Positions 39,086 to 51,300 of a stretch of 64,000 bases of DNA are shown piece by piece. This stretch comes from Pyrocephalus nanus (Eukaryota; Chordata; Aves; Passeriformes; Tyrannidae). Below the pieces are notes generated by a model. That model searched no databases. It saw only the letters and a program-made list of their open reading frames with translations, and was not told where the DNA came from. The stretch's first letter is position 1; the number at the start of each line of letters is the position of its first letter. The translations under genes and the position numbers were made by a program. The DNA is taken from assembly GCA_038380795.1 (NCBI GenBank), contig CM076269.1, positions 3,286,001 to 3,350,000 of the forward strand, read 5' to 3'.

Positions 39086-39719
39086 TTGTGATTTTGGTTA
39101 CCCCTCTTGATTGACCTCTGGATTTCTCGACAGAATGACTACTACCTGTAAATCAACACGACCTCGTTTGTTCAGTTTTCCTCCTTCTCCCTTTCCCTCC
39201 CCCTTTTCCCTGAATCACTGCTGGAAGTTAATAATCTGACTCTCAGAACTGGTTCTGTTGCTGGGGGTTAATGTTTTCAGCTCCTGTTAAGGGATTTTAG
39301 AGTAAATGTGAATTGCCGTTTGATACGTATTTGCATTAAGTTGCCTCTGTAGCAAATCTGGGTCAGGGAAAAAGACTGCAAACCTTATTTTTGTATGAAT
39401 GGGCTTATAAATCTGTCATTCCTCCCTTTGGAACGCTGGAGATTGACAGCTGTGATGTTGCAAGCTCCTTAAAACTATTTCTTCCATCTCCCATCTCTGC
39501 CGCAAATCCTAAAATGAAATGACAGATGGAATGCTAAGTAGCCGAACGCTCTGAGCCCTGGCTGAGCGTGCAGCCATCCCAAGGCCCTCCCTGCATGCCC
39601 ACCCTATCTGATGACATTAGTGACTCAGCACCAGAACCACATGGATGCTCCATCCATCCTGCTTGGGAACCGACCGCATCTCTGTGAAAAAGAACCATCC
39701 ATCTCATAAAACATGAGCT

Positions 39720-39749
39720 CCCCGCACCCCCCACCCCCTCCCCGCCCCC
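39720..39749 (-). other. G-quadruplex motif on the minus strand
   Basis: The + strand has five C tracts of four to six bases separated by loops of one to three bases (CCCC-GCA-CCCCCC-A-CCCCC-T-CCCC-G-CCCCC). The minus strand therefore carries a strong canonical G4 sequence, with i-motif potential on the + strand. Confidence 0.8.
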
Positions 39750-41240
39750 GTTTGAGTCCTGACGAGGTATTTTGAGAATGTTCTTGACATTATTTAAAAT
39801 ATATGTGTCCTGTTTGAATGTCAAAGATGACATTTCTGTGAGAGCAAACAGAAGCCACGTGCTGCTCTCTGGCTTCTCCTAGAGGATTTCTGTCAGCCTG
39901 ATGCCTTTTATTTAAAACGGAGGTCACTGAATTTCTAAAGATAACGACAGATTAGATGAAAGTGCTTTTATGATGGTGAGGTTGTGTCCATGTAGAAGTG
40001 ACTGTTCTGCCATGTTCTATACCCAGCTGCACTCTTGTTCCTCATTAAGGTAAGTTTGATGCTTTGGAATCCGTTAATTTGGTCTGAAAGGAAGGGTGAA
40101 CTAATTACTCTTAATGAACCCTTTTTGGTGATGATGATGTTGGGGGGGGGAAGGGGTGGTTTTGGTTTGATTTGATTGCTGCTGTGTTCTGTGTTGCTAG
40201 GGGTTGTGTGTCTGGAGTACTTGGGATGTAACCCAAGACATTTGTGCCAGAGTGGTGGCAAACCCACCCACAGGGAGCAGTGTGTGGTTAGCCAGAGGAC
40301 AACCTGAGAAACTCTACCATGCACCCCTCCAAACAGGAGGAGAATTTTTTTTTTGTCTGTAAACATTTCGTTCGGCCCTACTCCGTGCATTTGGTCCTTT
40401 CTGTCCAAGACATCTCTGGCTTTCATGAATGTGGAGGAGCTCCTATCCTTAATTCAGAATTTACATTTGTAGCTTCACTCTTTACCCCTCTGGGACTGCC
40501 CCAGATAGCAGCTTAATCTCGAAATCCATGTTTGTTCATCAGAAAGACACAGAGCTGATAAATGCCTCTCAGATTGGGCAATACCTGGCTTCTTAAGGTG
40601 ACCCACAGATAGTATCAGCAAATCCATGCTTAGGCAAGTTCTGCCCCATTTATATTTTTGAAGTAGAATATAAAAGATGTTCATTTCCAGCATTTCTCTG
40701 CAATTGAATTCACTCAACCTCCTGTGAAACCTGGCTGCGTTTTCCTGCCCAGGGCTGTAAGAGAGAGCAGAGCACAGTTGTGTTTCTGGTGGGTGCCGGA
40801 CTGAACAGGCACTAGATCGGATGCACACGAGGAGGTAAAGAAATATCATCATCTAAGGCATTATCCCTCTCCAGTCAGATTTATTTGTTACTTTTCTGTC
40901 ACCACAGGAAATATCAGAGGTTCCCATACATAAGAGTATTTCTTCCCTGCAGACGTCAGCGTAGCAGAGGTCTGTCTGAATTAACTTTAGATCAGCTCAC
41001 TTGGGTGTCAGAAGCTGTCTGGGAAGCCAGGTAAACACCCACACCGACTTCTGCAGAGCTGCAGCTAAACCTTTTCCAGTCCCAGGCGAACTGGTTTAAA
41101 TATAGCTCCGATATTTCGACGCTATCCTTGCGAGCTGGAGCGTAAAGCTATCCAAAGGGATTAGAGGGAGCTAAAAGAATTTTGCTGTCTCTTTTTGAGC
41201 ATGTGTTTGTACATTTGGTTGCACTTTGTGTGCGATAGGA

Positions 41241-41316
41241 TTTTTTTTTTTTTCTTCCCGTTTCTTGAGGTTTTCCAGTCAGCAGAAAAAAAGAACAAAA
41301 AAAAAAAAAAAAAAAA
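41241..41316. repeat. Inverted poly-T (13) / poly-A (20) pair
   Basis: A T run at 41241-41253 and an A run at 41297-41316 are separated by 43 bases that also contain TTTC/GAAA-type complementarity. The transcript could fold back here into an A-U hairpin. It may simply be two independent homopolymer expansions. Confidence 0.7.
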
Positions 41317-44300
41317 CCAAAAAGCAAAAGGAAAACAATTTAAAAATGAGAAGATCACTGTCAGGGGGTGTTTGGGTGGGGTAGTGCCTGGAAATGTTTG
41401 TAATGCCATGTTTCTCACTGTCAGAATTCAGATTGACTCGTGTCCCTTTAGAAGCACGGAGAGGTGTTACTGTGCATTTGACAGTGCTGTAGTCTTGCAT
41501 CTGACACAAAGTCCCCTGAGATTTCCTGTACCTGCTAGTGAGAGATCAGAGCATCCTGAAACTCAGCTGTCTTAAGAGGAGACCTCATGCTGCCGAGCAC
41601 GTCGAGTCTCCTTTACTCCCTCTCTGCCCGAGTCCAGCTCACGGCAGCCGTGGGGTGCTCTCAGCAGCTGCCTCTGGTGCACAGGAGAGCGATTTCTCAC
41701 CAGTGCTGCCATCCAGAACAGGCCCCTTGCATGCCAATCACCGGCCTCTCAGGCATAATAACCATAATGAACACTAGCAATGAAAATATATTTGTAGTTA
41801 CCTTGTTTTGCATACTTGGCAGCGCCAGTGGCTGGTAGAGGCTAGGGGCAGTCCTCTGAAACAGCTGGGAGATGCTGCTGTTATAAATTACCAAAAATAT
41901 AGGTAATGCTTATTTTCATTATTAGTGACTCTTGCATGGTTTTGGTGGTTTTTCATGGCAAGTGTTGAGTATCTCAGGCAGCAGCCAGGGTGTCATGTCC
42001 AACTCTCTCACTGTAAGGACTTCACAGTGTCTCTTTCTCCACCATATTCACATTTATGGGTCCTTGCTTGGTCTGGCCTTGCCTCTGATCCTGCTCCACA
42101 GCTCCCTGGATTTTGTTAGAGGAATCCTCCTTCTCTAGGAGGGAATTTTTAGCGAAGGGATTGGGGGATTGGGACCCACACCTGGGCACTGGCTGAAGAG
42201 GAGGCTAAGAATAGTGCTGCAGTCAGTCAGTATTTATGTGAGGGAAGCTGGTGGGAGGGAGCGGTTTAGGGGTAGCCACCTGCTCTAGTGTGCAGGGTGG
42301 GCAAAATTTACCTCTTCACTGAGAGGAAAGGCCCTGGTCAGGCAACTGGGTTTGTTACATCTGCGTTACAGGTCCTTTCCTTGGATGAGTGCCGTGACTG
42401 CAGCCTGGTTCCACTGACTCTGGGGTACTTCCAGGAGCATTTCGTTCCATGTCAGGAATTTTACAACCAGGGCAAAAAGTCAGTCCCCGTGTTGAGAGCT
42501 AGAACGACTGAGGCTAGGAATGCCCTAATTGAGAAAAAGAGCCTCTTCCACCACTGGGGGTGGAGCTCTGGGCTGAAGAGATATGGAAGAGTGTCACCCC
42601 AGGATCTGCTGTGTTTGGCTCCATGCAGTGCTCTCTGGGAGAAGGGAGCACAGGCACCTGATGTGCTACAGAGCAGGATTTCAGAGATCAATTTGTATGA
42701 CGGCACAGAACCTTCTACATTCAGTTTGTCATCTAGAGGAGAGAGTGACAAGCCCTCCGTGGCACAACAGTACCCAGCACTGCCAACAAGCAGCCCTTAT
42801 CAGGATCTGCCTTTCCCATGCTTTCTCTGTGCAGTGCACTATTTAAATGCTGCTTTTAACCACTGTCACTGCACCTAATGATTCTGCCTGAGCACAAGTA
42901 TATTTGAATAGATAAGTATCTTGGAGAGCTGCTAATGGGGCTGCTGTCTGTGCCCGAGTTAAAGAGCAAAAGAAAAGCCAGGAGAGGAGGGGAGGCACTG
43001 GCAAGGAGATACCAGCACAGAGGAAAGAGGAATAAGGAATACGGTAGAAGGAATGCTTGTCAGTCAGCAGAGCTGGCTCTTGCCCTCAGCCCCAGAAAGC
43101 TCTGCCTTGTCACCGTTCTCTCACTGGAGAGCAGCCAGGGGTTTTTCTCAGGAGCTGTCAGCACTCTGATAAGCTGAGATGTGTTATCGGGAGCAAATCC
43201 GAGCCACAAGCAAGACTGACTGATGTGGGAGCGTGGTGAGGAATATCTGCCCCTCTTCTCCTTCTGGAGCTCCACTGCAGCTCAGGGGCTTAGGAGGCAG
43301 CAGAGGTCCAGTGGTGCTCCACAGGGAAGGGTTTCACTCTGATGTGCAAGAAACGCTGCAGAGCCCTGTGTGGACAAGACCTTACTCAGCAACTTGTGCA
43401 ACATAAATCCCAAAGTCATGAATAAAAAGTAAATCAGCCTTCCTAGCCCAGGTTTGCAGAGGCGCAGAAGATTATGAGATGTTGACAGGGCTAGGAATAG
43501 AAATCAGGTCCTTTGCACTTGTCAAGGCAAGGAATTCACTGCGCTTTTGAGAGTCTTTGGATGCAGCTTCCATGAATTTCAGGGGAAGGAGCTACTCAGA
43601 ACTCAGTTCTTCCTTTCCTGTACTCCTTGTGTCCTGTCCAGTCTAGATGTGAACCTTCCAAGAGACAAAACTATTGAATTTCTGTGGGATCATTGAACTA
43701 ATGCTGGGAGCATTTTATATGTTTTTTTACAAGTCTCAGATGCATTTCTGTCTCCATCTTTCTGATCCCAGAAATGTATCAGCTTCTTAACTTTATTCCT
43801 AAATCTTTTTGCTCTGAGACACCCTACACTTCCCTGGATCCATCACTTAGTTTTAAGTTGTCCTTCAAGAAGACCCCTGTAGTCCCTCTGACTGCCATCA
43901 GTTTACCTTCCAGTTTCTGCTCGCTGTCAGCTGTGCTGCAGGATCTGTATGTTTGTCTAATGATGATTTATTGCAGTACCTGTTTTCTTTCTGGTTCACT
44001 AGAGAGGTTTGCGTTAACTTCCTTCTGCTCTGGGTTTTCTCCTGCTCCTGGCACACCTTAGTTTGGATAGTTGTGCCAAGCCAGACTAAACCAGAATCCC
44101 TTGCCCAATGTCCCTGAGCAGTTTGCAGGCAGTTGCTGACACGTTACATGTTCATAGTATGGTTTTAGAAACTGGTCCATGCTGGCTGCAGAACTGAGAG
44201 GCATTAACAGCATGTCATTTGAAACTCCCCTCTGCCTTCATTTTCCTCACCCTCTCATGTTTTTTCTTTCTGCTGTTGAGGTCCCTAGAGATAAAAAATA

Positions 44301-44599
44301 CTTTGACTGACATTTAAGTGGCGTGGGGGTCACAAGTATGAAGGGTATAAATACCAGTGATAGCTATTAAATGGCTAAAAGGGGCATGGTAAAAGATATG
44401 TGTTTATGGGCAGGATTAGCTAGGGATATTACTTTTGTCTAGGCAGACACCCCTGCCTATCACCTGAAGCTGGCTCTGCTCACAGCCCAGCCAGCTGGAT
44501 TTTTTGTTAATTTTGGGTATGTTTTGCATCAGGCAGCTTTTCCCAGCCAAGCTTGATGCAGGCACTCGGCGTGAGCTCTGCAGCACGTGCCTGCCCAAG

Positions 44600-44853
44600 G
44601 AGCAATGAGCAGAAATTACAAAGGGGATAATACACGGTGAGTTCCAGGAAAATCTCTTCCTGACAGAGAGCATAACCAGGCAGTGGCATCAATTCCTTGA
44701 GGAGGTGGTGAAAGACCTATCACTTGGCACATTTAAAATGGGATCGGACAGAACACAGGTACATTTACAACAGGGAGCAATCCTGCCCTGCCCCCAGGGA
44801 TTCACAAGGTAACGTAATAGGTCTTTTCCATTCCTAGATTCTCTGATTCTCTG
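44600..44853 (+). mobile_element. Old CR1-like LINE 3' end with terminal octamer repeats
   Basis: The segment carries the usual CR1 3'-UTR wording in degraded form: a run around ccttgaggaggtggtgaaag, then acctaat-like and taggtcttttccattcctag. It ends in two tandem copies of ATTCTCTG at 44838-44853. CR1 elements terminate in short ATTCTRTG-type tandem repeats rather than poly-A, which also sets the orientation as +. The 5' boundary is approximate. Divergence suggests an old insertion. Confidence 0.75.
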
Positions 44854-46450
44854 TGCCTTGTCAGTGCAAGGAAGCTTCGTCCTGCTCCACTGCCTGTCAT
44901 GCTGCTGTCTGCTTGAAGATGTTTTTCCCAGACAGCGTGTGGAAATTCACTGTTTTCCCTGAATTAAGCAGAAGAGCTCTGTAGGCTTCTGGCCTGTGTG
45001 TGTGTCCAGAGAGTGCTGTGGCTAGGCAAGCTGGCAGGTCCTTTTGTTAGTAGGTGGAAAGAGTTTTGCAAACGAGCTTCCTCTGTCTAGCTGAAGCCTC
45101 ATTTCCAGCACTAATGCAACAATAGGGAGGGCTCTGTACATCATTTTTATTCTATGGCAGAAGCCAGGGAAGTTCATTTTTCCCCATGACATATAGGCTT
45201 ATGCTACGGTCTCAATTTATCCTTCTAAATAATGTAGGTGGCAGTGGTTGATTCACATTAGTTTTTCTTCTGTACTGATGATATGAAAAACTGAGTTTGA
45301 CCTCTGCAGCTTGAACCAGCAAGAAAGGGAGAAGGCAATTTCACCGGCTATTCTCAGTGCGGCCCTCAGCGGTCATTTTGAACCGTGGCAGGCAGAAATG
45401 AGTTCAAATCCTTACAAGCAGAGGGGTTAATGTCTTCTAGTTCAGTGTGTGGTTTGTGAGCAGAGTTGCCCTCTTACAGGCTGTCCTAACCAGCAGAATC
45501 TGAGCATTTGGAGATGCTTAAAAAATTATTCCCACAATGCCTGGGGGGGGAGCAGGCTGAGCAGCTTCAGTGCCTGCCCAGGGCCGTGCACTCCTGCAGT
45601 GCCAGGCTGCTGTCATGTGCATCCTGCTTCTTCCTTCCTCTGCATCTCCATGGTTTAGTCTGCACATGGAACCAGGTTCAGGGAGTTTATGTGTGACCAG
45701 TTGTGCCAGGCAAGAAGTTGGATGAAAGGCTGGGACGAAGGGAGGGTGGCTTTTCACGAGAGTGCCATGCAGCAAACCGTGTGTGTACACTGGTGTGTAT
45801 CTTTGTTGTCTCAGACTGACTTTCTAATCTTTTTATATCATGTGTAATGAAATCTGAAAGAACAAGGAGATTCACTAACGTGGAGAAAGCTGACTAAGGG
45901 CAGTGTTTTCTCAAAAAGGGATGTCTGTCGGAAGGAAGGGTGGTGAAGTGGGAGGGATGGGACTCCGCCAATTTCTGCAGGAAGGTCGCAATTTGTTGGG
46001 TGCTTGCTAAGCTTTGTGTGGATCAGATAAGAAACAAACAGCAACAGTTAGTGTGCTTTGTGCTTGGCTGTTTTGATTAAAGGCTTATTAAAGGTTCTTT
46101 TATTAGACAGGAGTCCCATACAAAGCTGTAATTAATAAGTGCGTATGTGTATGGTTTTTTTCCTTTATTGAAGCAATGAATATAAGTGCTTGGGGTGGTT
46201 GGAAATACAACAGTAACTGGTTCCCTGCACATTAGGAAAATAACAATAATCAATTTCACGAGTTTCTAACAGCAGACTGGGTACCTTTGGCTGCATGCTG
46301 GTGTCCTGTGGGTCCAGGGAACATCCTGAAATATTTATCCAGGAAGATACCTTAAAAGCGTGGGGCATGGCCTTCCTTTTCAGAGGCTGTCAGTTTGATT
46401 ACCAGATTTGCCATAACCTGAATTGTCTGTTTCATCTTGTTTGTGTACAG

Positions 46451-46561
46451 GAGCTCTGCAAATAGAGAACAGTGAGGAGTCAGACCAAGGCAAATACGAA
46501 TGTGTTGCAACCAACAGCGCAGGAACCCGCTACTCTGCCCCAGCCAACCTTTATGTTCGAG
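46451..46561 (+). CDS. PTPRF: PTPRF coding exon: C-terminal part of Ig2
   Basis: This 111-nt exon has the acceptor tttgtgtacag and the donor CGAG|gtaaga, and is phase 1 at both ends. Translation begins with the split glycine, then [17 protein letters not shown], and ends ANLYVR plus one base. [11 protein letters not shown] carries the second Ig2 cysteine in the usual D-x-G-x-Y-x-C context of an Ig F strand. SAPANLYVR is the G strand leading into the Ig2-Ig3 linker. Reading straight into the 62666 exon gives [11 protein letters not shown], the short-linker form. The donor marks the meB site, where PTPRD and PTPRS can insert ELRE. Residues are very close to human LAR as I know it, with no frameshift or stop. 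Confidence 0.97.
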
Positions 46562-46753
46562 GTAAGAGCAGCATCCACCCAAGGAGGTCACCCTCCTGCT
46601 TTCCAAAAGGCTCCATGGCTTTCAGTGAAGGAGTATGTTCCCCAGTCACAGTTGGTGGATTGTGTGATGGGGCCTTTTTCTCAAAAACCAGCAATTTACG
46701 TTCAGTAACATCTTTGATCCACATTGTTTTTGACTCACATTTCTGGAAATCTG

Positions 46754-46773
46754 TTTTTTTTTTTTTTTTTTTT
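46754..46773. repeat. Poly-T tract, 20 bases
   Basis: Uninterrupted T run about 190 bases downstream of the 111-nt exon donor. Confidence 0.9.
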
Positions 46774-48319
46774 GCTGTGTGTGTGGTATTATGTAAAATG
46801 CTGAAATATGGGCAGAACTGGAATTCCTTTCTCTCTTGAACTCCTTAACTTTGTGTCATAGTTATTTTAATTGGGATCAAGTGGTGCTTAATCCTCTTAG
46901 TAGAAACTAACCTTTGGTGGAGCACTGTAAAACTGGTCATGCTCTGATGAGCCAGAGGTGCTCAGCTATAGTGAGACAATATTTAGGCCTCTGCTTTGGA
47001 AAGTGTACCTTTAAAAACTGAGTATCTTTTTGGAGTTGTCCTAATCCATCTTATATGCACCAATGATTGAGCCTCTGGGTATTAAAGGCTCACACTGGGA
47101 ACCTGCTGGAAATTAGCCACAGTTCATATAAAGTGATTTTTCTAATGGTTATGCTATGTTGCCAATTTAAAGCCGTTTTCTTCAACATACCAAAATAACT
47201 AGGGTTTATATTAGGACAGTCTCCTGGCAGTTTTGTTACTCTGCATTGAAGGTGTTTGAATTAGCTTTGGAGAGAAGCAAGGGCTAAATTCCCTGTACAC
47301 TTTCTGTTAATTTTGACAAGAAAAAAAACGTGCTGCTTCACAGAGAACTCTGTAGAACCAGAGCCACTAGTCAGGAACCCTTGGGAAATGTAGTTATGGG
47401 TTTTCCTAAGAAGAAAAAGAACATCCTTGTGCTGGTGCAACCCCTTGCTTGTTAGGAAGTTAGGACCAGATTTTATTTCCACGTGGTAAATCAACAGTCT
47501 AATAATAAAACATCATATTCATCTCTTCCTTCCTCTGATCTGAAGAAAGAAAATACAATCTTAAAGCTGTATTGCTTTGGTTAGTATGGAAAGAGGACAT
47601 GAGAATAATAAAAGTCTTCTCATGCTGTGTGTTTGCTTCTAGGAGTGGCTTCTGGCATTGTTTTTGTTGCTTATTATGGGGGACTGCTTTTCTGTTTTGC
47701 AGCGTAATTTGGATTATAAGAGTCTTTGGAAGACTGAAGTATGCAATTAAGCATGTTCAGAAGATGAAGCTATATCTATGCAGTGGAATCACTCATTTCA
47801 CTCTCACAGTGTACTTATGGATGATTTTGAACTCCCTGTGTTCTTGCAATTTCATTTTTCAGGCAAGCTGTACTAAAGCTCATCCCAGATTGACCCTTTG
47901 CACTCTGAGAGAAAAGAATTCTAGTTACCAGGCTGGCTGTTGTTGCATAGGTTTTTGTGGATACCCAGCTGCATTGCTGCAGTATTTGGGATGCTCTTGC
48001 TTCCTGTAACATGCTCAGACTGTCAATGTTCTGTTTTCTGTAGAGATGTGGCTGAGAAAGGCACGGAAGCTTCAAGAGGTAGAAAAGCATCTTCTTAACA
48101 ACTTCACAATTTCTTACTAATGAACGCTCTTTGTTTAGCAAACGAATCCCACAGGACTGGGGAGTGCACTGAATTTTACTCTTGGCTTGCTGCTCAGCAG
48201 GGTTTTCATCTGTCCTGTTTTTGGGCTAAGCATGGGCCATGGATGGTCTGCACATGTGAGAGGGCCGTGACGTTCACCAAAGCAAGCATGTTCTCAGACA
48301 TATGTTTGGCTGTTAACTG

Positions 48320-48321
<2 letters not shown>

Positions 48322-48361
<40 letters not shown>
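48322..48361. repeat. Poly-T tract, 40 bases
   Basis: The longest homopolymer of the window, uninterrupted. It could be the poly-A tail of a minus-strand retroposed RNA whose body would lie to the right. I do not recognise the sequence there as a known transcript. The length as assembled may be inexact. Confidence 0.9.
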
Positions 48362-48364
<3 letters not shown>

Positions 48365-51300
48365 TAAATTTTTGGAACAAGCCTTTTTCTTGCACATAAT
48401 CTTTACAATATGAGTTTCCAACCTTGTGTGATCCTCGTAAAGTCCTGATGTATGTTTAAGATGAGATACCCCATAAATTATTATCAGATGATATTTCCTG
48501 TACATTCCAGGTCCCAGATGGTTTTTTTTGCTTACAGTTTCTGATAGCAAATGTCCTACCAAAAAAAAAAAAAAAGTCATATTGTTACTACATTAGTTAA
48601 AGACTTCCAAAAGTTACTCAAACCGAGAACAATATTTCTTTAACGAGCAAGGAAAAAAAAAGAAAATATCCTTCTTTCTTAGGTCTGGGATGCAGCATAA
48701 AAGAATCCCTGAGGGGGGAGTTTCTTGTGATAGTCCTACAGTGTTGTCATTAGACAGATCAGTGACTTGGAGTAGGATCTTCATAAAGTGCCTGCATCTT
48801 TGCTAGAGAGGACATTAATTAATGCTAAATTACAGCGGAAATTAAGTATGTGGGCTGCACTGCCATTGCTTGGTGGTTTTATAATGATTGACCTCATTGC
48901 AGTGAATACCCAAGAAGCCACTTCCTTGGGAAGCATGGCTGAGTGTGGAGCAGCAGCACCAATTTCCGCAGTGGAGTTCTTGGGACTGCTTGTGCCTGCT
49001 CTCATTTACAGCCTATTGTTTTTCTAAATAGTTCAAATGTTTGCTTGTCTCTTGACTCCTGGGATTTATGGTTTTGATCATGTCCTCCCCTTTCCTAGCC
49101 TCCCAGGTAATCCTTTGTGAGGGGGCTGTGTTGGAAAGCACAGGCTCATTAGCATCTTTACACTTCTCATGCTAACAGAGGAAGAGGCTGGGTGCTGAGA
49201 AGGAGTATCCAGGCACTGCTCAGGGCTTTCTATATCAATGGAAAAACAGGAGGAGGAAGGAGCAGGCTACACCAGTGTCTTGTCTCTGTGAATCCTTTAC
49301 AGCCAGCACTTCTGCACAGATGGACTTCATTAAAAGTTAAAACATTTCCACACCAGGGATTTGTAAAGGAAAATGGATGCATTTTCCTCGCAGCTATTAT
49401 TTTCATCTTGCTAAGTGTGCTGGAAAGCAACCCTCATAAGCCTTCTGCTTCTGGACTGATGGGTTTATCTGGCTCTGCTGCTAAGCTGGGATGGGGCTGG
49501 GGCTCAGCACTGGGATCTGACTGCCTCCCACTGCTGGAGGGCTGCAGAAAACATCCCAGACCATCAGAGGAGCAAGAACAGGGTGAAAGCAAGAGCAGGG
49601 AGCGTGCCAGGGCAAGGTGGCTGTTTTGGGCATAGCAGGGGTTTTGAAGGAGGCACGGTGGCATATTCCTGTCCTGCCCTTTGAGCACAAGCATGTTTTC
49701 CAGGGCTGGTGTGGATGTTATTGTTTACCACCATGAAGAAACACTCATCCATTCGTGGGCCATGGTTACATCTACCTCGATATATTGTAAGAGTGATTAG
49801 ATTTGGGACTTGATGGTGCTGCAGGGAGATGGGAAGGGAATAGAAACATATGGAAGATGTGATTCCTCTAATCCAGAGAGTTTACTGTCTAATTTAGCAG
49901 CAAAAGATCCAAGAAGTTTACTCAAGACATTCAAGGAATTGATGTAAGAGTAGAAGGCAGAATGTACCTAGTGTGGAAAAAAGGAAAAGGTGGTGTCATT
50001 TCGTCATGCCCACTGGGAGTACAGAATAATTGCACTGGTTCACTTACACTATTGGTTTTTAATGAACACATTTCATTTTTCATTTGCCTGCAGCTTCAGG
50101 GATATCTTCACAAAGAGGAGCATTTTCAGCCAAAAGTCTTGTCCTGTGAAATGCCTGTTGAAGGTGGTGGCCTGTGTGGTGCACCCCTCAACGGTGGCAC
50201 TGTCATCTGACTCTTCTCTTCCCCTCTATGAAGGGGTTTATCCACCTTTCTGTTTCTCTACACGTGATGTTATTTTTTTTCCCTGCTTTGGTGAAGCAGA
50301 TGAGCAGGAAGACTCTGTGTAAGAATATCCTTATTAATGCACTGTGGAGTTCACTAGGTGTGTTCCCCAGTGCTACTTACAACAGTGAGCAATGCCTGTA
50401 GAATAGTACTTAAGGGAGCATTGCCTGCATACACCCCATCAAACGAGAAATCTGCTGCCCAGTTTTCACTTCTTAAGTGCTGCTTTTCAGGCCTTCAAGG
50501 CATGGCCCGGTGGGGCAAGCACAGCGAGTTCCCTGGCCCAAAATGCTGCATTTACTGTAGGGAAGCAGCCATGCAGCTACTCTCAGAAAAAGACCATTTA
50601 AAACTGAATTGTCTGCTCTTCCCCCAAATTGCAAACTAGTAAATCAGACTGCAGTAAATAGAAATTACATTCCTGAAAAAAATCTGTTGCTTTTTTCATC
50701 TGCTTTTTGAAAGGCCAGGCTGTGGTATTTAATTTGGCAGCAGGGAACCTCGCTTGGAGTTTGAAGTTTTGTTTGCCAAATTTCACCAAGGAGCCATCAC
50801 CCGAAACAAAAATTTGGATAGTGGCTCTGTTCCTAGCAGCAGTTCTCTGGCCTCTGCAGGGTTTTACCCTTGGGAACTTGGCACTTAGCTTGGGCTCAGG
50901 CACAGAGGGAGCTCACCGAAATGGCTACTTGTGGCTATATGATACTTACTGCAGCAGGGACCTTGTGTAAATAATAATAATTCTGAGTGACTGACGTGGG
51001 CCCGGAGCAACAAGACTTGACGCCTCAAAAAGGAACGTTTTCTGCTGATGTAATATTAAAACAGCTAAAATAGCAACAGCAGTCAAAGCTCGAGGCTATT
51101 GCCAGGAGAAGAGTAAAAGCTGAGGACAGTGGTTGAACAGTCAGCAGCCGAAACCGGGGATGTCTGAAAAATTGCTGAACAACGAGGGAGTACGTTTGTT
51201 TACAACCCAGCTACATGCACACTTCTGGCAATGTGCTCAGTTAAACCTGCCTGTCCTCGGGGCTGATGGGGGTGACAGGGCTTGCCCAGAGAGGGACATT

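Larger units (their letters stand above)
31326..46450 (+). other. PTPRF: PTPRF intron splitting Ig2; host of the meA microexons
   Basis: This intron of about 15.1 kb begins gtaagg and ends tgtgtacag. It interrupts the Ig2 domain between its two cysteines and contains the GGTPIR microexon and the candidate VFF microexon. Outside these I see AT-rich candidate regulatory blocks (32480-32690, 33350-33750, 38820-39085), a C-rich G4 motif on the minus strand (39720-39749), a poly-T/poly-A inverted pair at 41241-41316 and a CR1 3' end at about 44600-44853. The two longest open frames (35521-36066 minus, 42288-42878 plus) resemble nothing I recognise. Confidence 0.88.

Noticed and set aside
42288..42878. 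196-codon plus-strand open frame.
   Set aside because: No familiar motifs or repeats, and it overlaps antisense frames. Treated as chance.
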